Positions 48,176-64,000 of a stretch of DNA of 64,000 bases are shown in pieces. The stretch is taken from contig NC_135998.1 of assembly GCF_048128805.1 (NCBI RefSeq), positions 27,638,492-27,702,491 on the forward strand. Reading direction: 5' to 3'. A program made the position numbers and the translations under genes. The DNA comes from Centroberyx gerrardi. Lineage: Eukaryota > Chordata > Actinopteri > Beryciformes > Berycidae. How positions within the stretch are numbered: position 1 is the first letter of the stretch; each line of letters begins with the position of its first letter. The notes under the pieces were generated by a model. That model searched no databases. It saw only the letters and a list, made by a program, of their open reading frames with translations, and was not told the DNA's origin.

Positions 48176-51100
48176 AGTTTCGGGGCAGGATCCAGGACAT
48201 CCTCCCCGACCTGCCTGCACAGCACGACCACTACCTGCTCCGCTGGCTCAGAGGTGAGACCGTGCAGCCTCCACTCTGCTGCCCGCCTGACACTCAGCAC
48301 TTGTTTTGCATTTCCACTGTGGGCAGGATGCTGGCAAAACAGCAGTGATGTTCAAGGTCACTTCAGTGCACTTCCAATTCAAATAAGCTTTATTGGCGTG
48401 AAGGGAAGAGAACCAGCACTGCCAAAGCGTTTCAGCACATTGCAAATTTTGCAAGATAGTCAGTCCGTTAGATAGGAAATTGCAAAATAACTACTCTCTA
48501 CAGACAGAAAAGAAAAACAAAACACAGTGAATATAGGAGCTGAAGTGGTGCAAATCATTTTCATCAATTGTTCAAAAACAAATTAAATAATTCAGTAATT
48601 ATTTCTGATTTTAAACACTGGATGGCTCTTACAGTCTGACACTTAATCTGCCATGGAGGGAGATTCTCCAGCTTGTTTGTGTGGCTGGTTGCCTAAACCT
48701 TGTTTATTCATTTGTTTATTTATAGTATGTCTAACAGTCAGGAAACCAAATGCAACATGGGATATATGCCAGTCATCTGCACCACGCCGGGATGTAGTGG
48801 AGGGAAAACCCATGTAAAAATATAATTGATTTTGGTATTTTGGTGGTTGTTGGACTTGAAATTATCAACTGTAGGTAAAAGCTGAGCCACCTGTACAAAA
48901 TGTGGTAATTCTAATTGACTATAATACTATATCATACAACTATAATATACAAAATAATGAATATAAAAATGAATGAATTGATAGGTAAAGATACCATAGT
49001 CACAATCCTTGAATGAAACTCGCTGTGAGGTTTCTGCTCATGTGGAGCAGCATGGGAACAGGTTCCCGCATGGGACTGCAGAGCAGAGTGTGTGTGTAGC
49101 CTCTCCGGCAGTTTCTGCTCTCTGCCCTCAGGCTTTAATCTGCCACAGGCATCTGACACAATAGGTTGTTTCACGGTGACAGCCAATACACAAGCATTGT
49201 TTTGAGAGGAAAGTTAACTGTTTGTAACCTCTAATCAGGTGGCAGGTTTCTCTCAGTCTGTCAGTGACAGTGTTAGGTGATGTTAAATACAGGCTGTCTG
49301 TTAGTCTGTTGCTTTCCAGGTAGACTGAGTATAGCCTACTGACACGTATTAGACCATGATTCACCTGTTCTGGCTTGAGATTGACTTTTTACCGGACTAA
49401 CTGGTGGAGATCCACCAGTACAAGTCCAGCAGATTCTGTAAAGCATTCTGTAAGCATGACCATTCTTAATCTGAATCATGCATGAAATAAGGCAATAATT
49501 AAATGTTCATTATAAAGCATTAACTCTGGCTATTTGAAGAGACACAAATTAGTAACTAGATCCAAAATAATAATTAAAAATATGTACGTTATGGGGCCTG
49601 TCTTCTCATTTTCCTCTGATGTCTTTCATTCAAAACATTCAAAACATCAAGCGTTGGCTATTCAGTTATTCAAATTCAAATGTCTTAGGCTACTAATGAA
49701 TGTTGATTTGACTTTTTTGTTGGACTAGCCCACCAAAGGACAAAGTTATTGATTCTGCAGAACGGCTTTTTACATTTTAACCCAATTTGTGAGAGTGTGT
49801 TAACTCTCATTGCCCCACAGTCAAAAAGAATCTTGCTTTGCCTGGATCTCAGATGAGCAGAGTGTGAAATACCAACAGTCTCTCCTGTAAAATTTCCACT
49901 TGTCTGGAATTGTCCAGTTGTGCTTCACCAACATCATATTTAACATGGTTGAATATCATTAAATTATTCTTTGAAGAATTATTTTGCACATGTAGGAGTT
50001 GACTGCATGATGCAAAATGGAGGATTTAATCTCTTTGATGCTGAAAAAAAAATCGAGCAAATGAGTCTATTTTGAAACATTGACAGAGAAGATGAAGTCT
50101 ATTCAGCCTTTAGTTAGTTGCCTTTAATTAGTATCATTGGCTGTGAAGAGGAGTGTTGAATTTGAAAGTATTATTTCCCTCCCATCCACTCCAACCCATC
50201 TGACCCAGTAATTAACCCACATATTAATGAGAGGAGCAATAAGAATTTAATCACTGTTTTCTTCACCAGATGAACCGTGATTCATCTTCAACCATTCAGG
50301 TTTTGTAGAGTGTTTTATCAGATGGTTGTTAAATTCATCACCATTAGTTTTTTCCTGTAACACTCCTCCTGCTGCCCCTATGCCCATGACAACATACAAT
50401 ATTTATTCAGCCAGAAGGGTTTGAATTACCTGGAAAGTCAGCTCAACTCACTGTTCATATCCCACATGAAGTCTGATTTTATGCTGTATGAAATTAGTCA
50501 CTGTTTTTAAGATTTCTGATTACTTCATACACAAGTTTTAGTGTATTTCTGTACTTATTTCCCTATTGTTCCACTATGTGTTTTCATTTATTGAAGTGGA
50601 CCAGACTAGAGTAGGTATAAGAGTAGGATAAAATATAATATGCATAGGCTGGTATCTATAAAAAAAAAACCTGGATTAAAAACTAGTAACTACACATTGC
50701 TACATAGACATAGAAATTGCTGTTATACTAATTTGATTATCATTGCATTATCAGAGATTCCTAAGTATTTTTAGTAATCATTTTAATGATTCTATTGGCT
50801 TCTGTATGCAGTCTTTTTGTGTATGTTGTGCTCAAATCAGAGCTTTATAGTTTCTCAGGTCTAATAGTACACTCAGTGTTGTTGAGCAGGAAGTGTGTGT
50901 GCTGCAGGACACATCTAGGACGTCCTGTGACTGTTATGCAGAGGCCCAGTAGTTCAAGGAGGGCTGAATCGATAGGGGACCCAGTTAGTTCAATATTTGC
51001 ATTGGCTGTCGACCTTGGTCAAATTCTTCGCCTCACTGCAAAAAGGCCAAATGTATTCAACTGTGTCAGGTTTGCTATTGTACTGTCAACAGACATTGTT

Positions 51101-51559
51101 GCACTGGAGCTGGTACAACATGATACAATTTGAAGAAGTAGTTCATAACCCCATTATTTTCTCTTCTAATCAAGGACTTTTTCTTTTCCCAGCCCGCAGC
51201 TTCAATGTTCAGAAAGCTGAAGCCATGATCAGGAAGGTGAGGTCTTTGTTTCATTAACACACTGTCATCACCCAGTTTATTCTCTATCACTGGGTTGATG
51301 ACAGCCCATTTCCCTTGCATTGGTCATATGTACACCCATCAGTTATACCTGGTGATATGCATGTGATCTGTGGGCTGTAATAACTGAAGCAAGTATATAG
51401 ACTGTATGTGCAACACAGTAAGAGATGGTAGAAATACTGAGAATACAGGCTGGGAAAATGTTGCAATGAGAATAGTTTTGTATCAAGGGGATTATGAATT
51501 ATCTCCTACAAACTCTGTTAGTCTTAAAGCTACTAAAGGCTAATTCTCATCTACGGACA

Positions 51560-51606
<47 letters not shown>

Positions 51607-51839
51607 GCACACGCACACACAATACATCACAATATATTGAAATTCAATATATCGCAATGCAAAAATGTGACAATACATATCGTGGGGCAAAACAAAAATA
51701 ATTGTGATATTAGCTACATTTTACTCTGCTGTAGTAATCTCATATGAGACACCTTGACCATCACAATTTCACAAGCTCTCCATTGAAATTATATTATTTG
51801 CATTGTAATGACATTTTTAAATTGTTGTTTACATTCTAG

Positions 51840-51870
<31 letters not shown>

Positions 51871-53267
51871 GATAGATAAATAAACAGACGACTAATGACA
51901 ACAACAACAACAACAACAACAACAGCAGCACCACCCAACCGCAACAACAGGACACCCCAACATTATATCACATTTGATTTATTACATCAATCTCAAGGAT
52001 ACATTGGAGATATTTAATACTGAAGGCATCAAGATGTCCAATGTGCTGATGATAGATGCGCAGGCTTCAGCTCTATATAGTAGCATTCACACTCATATTG
52101 TTCGGTAGAAATACATAAACACCTGTTAGATATTATATTATCAAGCCTGACTTTTGCTTGCTTTGCTGACTACCAAGTGACTTCTCCCCCTACCTCCCCC
52201 CCTCTGTCTGCAGCACCTGGAGTTCAGGAGACAGGTGAAAGCAGACACCATCATATCTGACTGGAATCCTCCCGAGGTACAGACGCTGCACATGAAACAA
52301 ATTATGATCATAACTGTGAAAGAGTTTTGTACGAAAGAGGATTAGGGCCACATGTGAAAAATGTATTTGAGTTCTGACTTTAAACTCAGAATTCTACCTT
52401 TTTTCCTCAGAATTCTGACTTTAATCTCAGAATCTCAGAATGATGAATTTAAACTCAGAACTCAAATACATTTTTCACATGTGGCCCTAATCCTCTTCCG
52501 TAGTTTTGCCTTGCTTGCTTGGCATTATTATTAACACAAGCTTGTCTGCACCCTGCACTTTGACATCAGAAATGTGTCTTTTGTCCTTCATCATAACCCA
52601 TGGTGCGGTCACCAGGTGATTGAGAAGTATGTGTCCGGTGGGATGTGCGGGTACGACCTGGAGGGGAGTCCCATCTGGTACGATGTCATCGGCCCCCTGG
52701 ATCCCAAAGGCCTCATGCTGTCGGCCACCAAGCAGGACTTCATGAAGACCAAGATCAGGCACACAGAGATGCTGCGCAGGGAGTGTCGGAGACAGTCTGA
52801 GAAGGTCGGGACAGAGAAATCTTCTCTGCTTCTGCACTTTCTTTTGTTATTTCATATTTGATCTCTTATTCTGTCTCTCCTCTCCTCTCCTCTCCTCTCC
52901 TCTCCTCTCCTCTCCTCTCCTCTCCTCTCCTCTCCTCTCCTCTCCTCTCCTCTCCTCTCTCTTAGCTGGGGAAGAATATTGAAGCCATCACTCTGATCTA
53001 TGACTGTGAAGGCCTGGGGCTGAAACACATGTGGAAGCCTGCTATTGAAGCCTATGGGGAGGTTTGTCAGCGACTCACACCACAGCCATGATGTAGCATC
53101 AGTGGATCGATGTGCATGGAATGAGTGTAGAGACAACTGTGAAACTCTGATACCAAAGTTCAAACAAGTTAAACATGTCAACATCTCTCTGACAGATCCT
53201 CACCATGTTTGAAGAGAACTATCCAGAAGGGCTAAAAAGACTGTTTCTTATCAAAGGTATGTTACCT

Positions 53268-53307
<40 letters not shown>

Positions 53308-55070
53308 CTTGGTTCCAGGTCTACTTCTGTGTCACGGCTATGTTTCTGATTCTAGCTTTTATCGACGGTTTTTCAAATTTCTGTCTTCTTTCTCTCTTTG
53401 CTGCAGCTCCCAAGATTTTCCCCATGGCCTATAACCTGGTCAAACACTTTCTGTGTGAGGAAACACGATGTAAGATTATCATTTTGGGAGGTGAGACCGT
53501 TTTCTTATCCCAGAGTAGAACAAAAACATTGCTTATGACGTGCATGTTGACAAAAATCAATAGTTGTATCCCTCCTAATCTCTCCTCTGTTTACAGATAA
53601 CTGGCAAGAAGTGTTACGTAAACATATTGACCCAGCGCAGCTTCCAGTGGTCTACGGAGGAACGCTCACTGATCCTGATGGAGACCCTCGCTGCCGAACC
53701 ATGGTGAGTCCAAGTCAACTTTGCTCAAGTCCCAAGTCAGTCTCAAGTCTTGAGGCACAAGTCTCAAGTCAAGTCACAAGTCTAAATGTAGAACAGCAAG
53801 TCAAGTCAGAACAAATCAAGAGTCCAGTATCAATTTAATATCTTAAAGAAAACTAAATATCTAGGACTTTTCAATGCAATATGGTTTTAATAGGATAAAA
53901 ACTTGGTAAGAGCATCATCAGTTTGATTTCTAGAATCAGTTTCAACTTCAATAAATTCAATCATTCCATACAAATTCAGAAAACAGAATTTAAATTCAGT
54001 CGTCTGCTGGAACAAATCTCATCACTTTCAATCTAAGTCATTTACACAAACACAAGATCTCAAGTCAAGACTTTAGAAACCTTTTCAAGTCATCAAAGTA
54101 CAAGTCAAAGTCAAGTCCCAAGACACCAGAACCCAAGTCAAGTCAAGTCTCAAGTCTTCTCTTCATGCCAAGTTTCAAATCCTGACTCAAGTCCAAGTCA
54201 TGTGACTCGAGTCCCCACCTCTGCTGTCTTTTTGAATATGTTTTTTGGTGTGTTGTGGTTGCAGATCAACTGCGGCGGCACGGTGCCCCGGTCCTACTAC
54301 GTCCAGGACTCTGTGAAGGTTCAGTATGACAGCAGCGTGACCATCAGCCGCGGCTCTGTCTTCCAGCTGGAGTATGACATCACCGCACCCAGCAGCCTTC
54401 TGAGGTAACACTGCTGGTGCATAATCAGTGGTCCAGAACTGGGTGAGATAGATCTGAGCAGGCCGAAAATCTGCACAAAACTGACCGATGACTGCAGAAG
54501 GCCTACAGCCTCTGGTCTGTTCTGCAGTTTTGGACAGAGGATGCAGGACAAATTTGTGTGTAAAGAAGCAATTACTCTGATTTTATCTTAAACTGATGCT
54601 TTTGACCATCACTTATCAGACAACCTTGCATCAACATATATACATTTATAACCTCTCTCCTCTGCCCCCGCTTCCTTCACAGGTGGCAGTTTGCCAGTGA
54701 CGGGGCAGATATAGGTTTCGGTGTGTACAGGCGAACCCGGGAGGGAGGCGGTCAGAAAGTGGCCGACATGCTCCAGGTTCTGCCCAGTGAACGTTACAAT
54801 GCGCACCTCGTCCCGGAGGACCGCTCGCTCACCTGCCCCGAGCCTGGAGTCTGTGAGTAATCGCACACAAACACAAACACACTCGGTTCCTGATCGTCTG
54901 AGACAAACCCGCAGGACTCATTCTGTCCTTCGTTTTGTGCAGACGTGCTGCGGTTTGACAACAGCTATAGCTTCCTCCAGTCCAAGAGGGTGAGCTACAA
55001 AGTCGAGGTCGTCCCTCCTCCGGACGGCCAGATGCAGAGCCGGGGCAGAGGAGACAGCAGGCTGCAGTGA
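47576..55070 (+). CDS. SEC14-like lipid-binding protein (SEC14L2/3/4 group)
   Basis: Twelve exons: 47576-47629, 48178-48253, 51193-51236, 52214-52276, 52616-52804, 52966-53061, 53196-53256, 53407-53490, 53597-53703, 54265-54404, 54683-54852 and 54943-55070. They join in frame to 1212 nt, 403 aa, the same length as human SEC14L2. The product is a cytosolic lipid-exchange protein; family members bind tocopherol, squalene or phosphoinositides. [18 protein letters not shown] is the family start. The CRAL-TRIO N-terminal helices cover about residues 1-60. The CRAL-TRIO lipid-binding domain covers about 76-249, with [54 protein letters not shown] and [19 protein letters not shown] domain follows, with [16 protein letters not shown] and [19 protein letters not shown]. 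The exact orthologue (SEC14L2, L3, L4 or a fish-specific sec14l7/8) cannot be settled by eye. The donors after exons 1, 5 and 6 are weak (GTTGGG, GTCGGG, GTTTGT). Two acceptors use microsatellites as their tract. Confidence 0.93.
48128..48173. repeat. (GT)n microsatellite abutting the exon 2 acceptor of the SEC14-like gene
   Basis: About 23 GT units, followed only by CCAG before the exon at 48178. As in zfyve16, the UG tract replaces a normal pyrimidine tract. Confidence 0.92.
48254..51192 (+). other. SEC14-like gene intron 2
   Basis: A 2.9-kb intron. A short retroposon piece lies at its left end; the rest is AT-rich and unassigned. Confidence 0.4.
48373..48450 (+). mobile_element. Short non-LTR retroposon fragment
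   Basis: CCAATTCAAATAAGCTTTATTGGCGTGAAG, read as a phrase, followed by GCACTGCCAAAGCGTTTCAG, matches a recurrent fish repeat motif (TTCAAATRAGCTTTATTGGC followed by TGCCAAAGCA). The fragment is about 80 bases. Confidence 0.4.
51562..51620. repeat. (CA)n microsatellite with CGCA interruptions
   Basis: A pure CA run grading into ACGCACGCACACGCACAC, inside intron 3 of the SEC14-like gene. A TATTGAAATTCAATATAT palindrome follows within 40 bases. Confidence 0.9.
51837..51930. repeat. (TAGA)n and (CAA)n microsatellites
   Basis: TAGA units with TAAA variants occupy 51837-51886. A run of CAA units that becomes CAG follows at 51897-51930. Both are in intron 3 of the SEC14-like gene. Confidence 0.9.
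52332..52500. mobile_element. 169-bp MITE with about 45-bp terminal inverted repeats and TA duplication
   Basis: The left end CGAAAGAGGATTAGGGCC is matched by the inverted right end (CGGAAGAGGATTAGGGCC read on the other strand). Pairing continues almost perfectly for about 45 bases through CACATGTGAAAAATGTATTT and GAGTTCTGA. The core holds tandem TCAGAATTCTGACTTTAATC units. TA flanks both ends (52330-52331 and 52501-52502), the duplication made by Tc1/mariner-type transposases. It sits between exons 4 and 5 of the SEC14-like gene. Confidence 0.8.
52875..52960. repeat. (TCTCC)n microsatellite serving as pyrimidine tract
   Basis: About 17 TCTCC units run up to TCTCTCTTAG, the acceptor of the exon that starts at 52966. 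The tract is all pyrimidine on the sense strand. Confidence 0.92.
53270..53306. repeat. (GT)n microsatellite just inside SEC14-like gene intron 7
   Basis: About 18 GT units start 13 bases after the donor at 53257. Confidence 0.92.
53704..54224 (-). mobile_element. CAAGTC-rich non-autonomous element with hAT-like end
   Basis: Dozens of degenerate CAAGTC/AAGTCCAAGTC units fill most of intron 9 of the SEC14-like gene. Read on the minus strand the right edge is CAGAGGTGGGGACTCGAGTC followed by ACATGACTTGG, the known look of a widespread fish element with a CAGAGGTGGG terminus. The repetitive text begins within six bases of the exon 9 donor (53703). Confidence 0.6.
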
Positions 55071-55997
55071 GACACACAGCCTGTGACAGAGGGGTCCCAC
55101 CTGGATCAAGGCAAACTGTTGTCAACTGCTCTGAACCCTTGGCTCGTGATAACGGTGACTGGTTGGCACTGATCATTCACAACAAAATCAGCGCTCTTGC
55201 ATTGTGTTGTGGCAGGACATATGAAAATAATTCCTAGTCCAAATTTTTTCATCATTTTACCAACATTTCATACCAGAACCACTGGCTGTGCAGCTTTACC
55301 ATATAGCAGAAGGAACAGTTTCTAATGCTGCATGACTACATCCCCACCCACTGGCTCCATGCGGCGCCTACAGGCAGCTCCAAGGTGGAACAAGCTGCAG
55401 GCGGATCAGACACATGGAGCTGGTTGGGTTTGTTAGCTGGAGCTCACCAGAAACAAAGGGCTGCTGCTCTCAGTGTGTGGCTGGCTGTTTTAGGAGAAAT
55501 ACCTCATGGATACTGGAATTACTGGCTTTCCAACGGCCGGGGTCTGGAGCCCAGACCCCTAAGTGCAAATCTATAGCAGCTAAGCCCCCGAGGGACCAGA
55601 GAAGTTAAAAGAGAGAAGCCACAAAGGGAACCAGACCTTTTTATTTCTCTCTTGCCTAGTTTCTGTTTTGCTTTCCACAATAAAAGCGCCTGGTCGTTCA
55701 GTGGTGGAGAGCTGTATCTCCTGCCATGTGTTTGATTATTATACAGCCACACTGTTCTCACTACCTGCCCATTCCCGTTACAATCTGAAAATGACTGTTG
55801 TACTATAATGTGTTGGAATGAAGAATATTAATGATGAATTTTGAATATGTGCTATCTGAACACAGCCTTGAAAACCATTGTAAAATCTTCCTCAAAATGA
55901 CAGTTAATGTATATAAAATGAAGAGGACATAATGATTTCTTTTTTTAATTTATGGAAACTCTTTAGCTTTTGATATATAGTATGTAGCCTATACATG

Positions 55998-56003
55998 AAT
56001 AAA
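55998..56003 (+). terminator. Candidate polyadenylation signal of the SEC14-like gene
   Basis: AATAAA in ATGAATAAAGAAG, about 0.93 kb past the stop codon. An earlier AATAAA near 55680 falls in the repeat-like block. Confidence 0.35.
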
Positions 56004-56416
56004 GAAGAATGAAGGAAATTAAGAAAATGTGATTTTTTTAAGTTGTGTCATCAGTGTCATATTCTTTTAAATTTATATTCTAATCTCCTTTGGTTCACCT
56101 TAGAAGCCAAAGTTTTTACCTCCAGCTGATTTTGACCACTAGGTGGCACTGTAAGCAGGGACAAAGGGAAATCCTACCCAGCGTTCATATTACATAGTTG
56201 GTCACTGATATATTATGATTAAAAAATAAATGCATTTTTCAGAAAAATGTTGAGACTAGTTCACTGGGGATATTATCAGAAAAATGAATGGAGCTTGATG
56301 CAGTGAGTAGGTTGGCAAATAGCCAACAATGTAAAGATAATTAGGAGTCCAATTGAGCCTTTGGGTTCGACTCCTGTCTTGTCTTAACCCATAATAATTA
56401 TACATTATTCAACTAA

Positions 56417-56442
56417 ATAGACAGACAGACAGACAGACAGAC

Positions 56443-56483
<41 letters not shown>
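56417..56483. repeat. (ACAG)n(ATAG)n microsatellite
   Basis: About seven ACAG units pass into about ten ATAG units. Confidence 0.92.
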
Positions 56484-56484
<1 letters not shown>

Positions 56485-57118
56485 GTTAAATGTCAACTCC
56501 ATTGACTGAGACTGAGACCCCTAGTGTAAACCTCGGCCACCAGACTCTGTGTGGAGAAACCTCGCACTTCAGATTCACAGAAATCATCACAGGAGAAATG
56601 CTGAGTCGACTAAAACGCGACAGACCAGCGACTGCCTGTGCCGCCTGTCTGCATCCAGCAAGCTGAATGTGAGCGGGCACGGTGCCAGAGAGATGCAGGG
56701 TGGTGCAGGAGGGGGGAGGGGAGGGGGGGCACAGATGCCATGTGCCTTTACATAACAGATGGGTCTGGATACAATTGGATAAGAAACCGCTGGCCACAAC
56801 AGCATCCGCTCTGCCGCATTGCTCTGGGCCCGTCGGAGAGACTAACAAGCTCGGCTCCGCTGTGGGGTAAAAAAATGAAGGATGACGCAGGATGAATGCA
56901 TTTTTTTTCCGGGCTTGTTTACCTTGCGTGAAGCATGGCTGCTGCTGATGTAGCCTTGCTGCAGTCTATTTTGGGTGAGGTGTTGTTGTCAGGTATAGAG
57001 CATCACAATAAAGGACTGTAGTAATCCTGTTACACATTTGAGAAGGATGCTACGCAAATATCACACAACTATGAGTCCCAGCAGGAACATCGTAGGCATA
57101 TTATATCATACCTAATTA

Positions 57119-57232
<114 letters not shown>

Positions 57233-57328
57233 GTGTGTATTGACCCTATACCTGCCGCTGTCCGGTAGGCGGTGATAACGGGGGGGTGGGTGGGGGTGGA
57301 GGGGCGGAGCCGCTCGGACATGAGTAAA

Positions 57329-57336
57329 TGACGTCA
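57329..57336 (+). promoter_or_regulatory. cnnm4: Full CRE palindrome in cnnm4 5' region
   Basis: TGACGTCA lies 31 bases before the preferred ATG and overlaps a weak-context upstream ATG at 57328. The surrounding 57.25-57.9 kb is CpG-rich. It is a candidate CREB/ATF site if transcription starts nearby. Confidence 0.5.
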
Positions 57337-57366
57337 GCTCCCAGGTCGCCGAGGAGTGAAACAAAC

Positions 57367-63921
<6,555 letters not shown>

Positions 63922-64000
63922 GTGAGCGGCGCGAACGTGGCGGCTAATCTCACAGCAAGCCAGCGGAGATCTGTTTGAATGTCACTCAACAGACTTTCTG

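Noticed and set aside
55320-55780. Solo LTR of a retrotransposon
   Set aside because: The block has a poly(A)-signal-like core and a TTACA end, but I could not find a matching TG start or a target duplication.
57328-57366. Upstream in-frame ATG of cnnm4
   Set aside because: It has T at -3 and overlaps the CRE. The ATG at 57367 has a strong context and starts directly before the signal segment.

Overview
The window is vertebrate nuclear DNA, almost certainly from a teleost fish. The genes have many short exons with GT-AG introns and encode vertebrate-type proteins. The gaps hold long dinucleotide microsatellites, L2- and L1-like LINE relics, SINE pieces and small inverted-repeat elements typical of fish genomes. 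There is no operon, phage, CRISPR array or rRNA. I read five protein-coding genes by joining exons by eye. Splice phases agree across every junction, and four of the five genes are complete.

Layout. (1) 1.4-2.45 kb, minus strand: a single-exon class A GPCR of the hydroxycarboxylic-acid receptor (HCAR) family. (2) 4.77-7.68 kb, minus strand: denr, density-regulated re-initiation protein, 7 coding exons and 197 aa, with a probable non-coding first exon near 8.4 kb. HCAR next to DENR is also the mammalian arrangement. (3) 13.3-42.2 kb, plus strand: zfyve16 (endofin), with a non-coding first exon, 17 coding exons and about 1441 aa. Its 11-kb intron 4 holds an L1-like relic, an L2-like LINE, a minisatellite and a puzzling exon-like remnant. 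(4) 47.6-55.1 kb, plus strand: a SEC14-like lipid-transfer protein of the SEC14L2/3/4 group, 12 exons and 403 aa. (5) 57.4 kb to the window end, plus strand: the first three coding exons of a CNNM magnesium transporter, best matching CNNM4. It runs off the right edge.

The genes do not form a pathway. They cover a metabolite-sensing receptor, translation re-initiation, endosomal BMP/TGF-beta signalling, lipid/tocopherol exchange and Mg2+ transport.

I see no new gene system. The most unusual features are structural: a roughly 1.07-kb imperfect inverted repeat in cnnm4 intron 1; three introns whose 3' splice-site tract is a microsatellite (two UG repeats, one UCUCC repeat); a young poly(A) retroposon with a perfect 14-bp target duplication; a TA-flanked MITE; a 49-bp-stem inverted repeat downstream of zfyve16; and an exon-like, frameshifted remnant with a promoter-like upstream region inside zfyve16 intron 4. 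Repeat-family names rest on recognising motifs, not on database searches.
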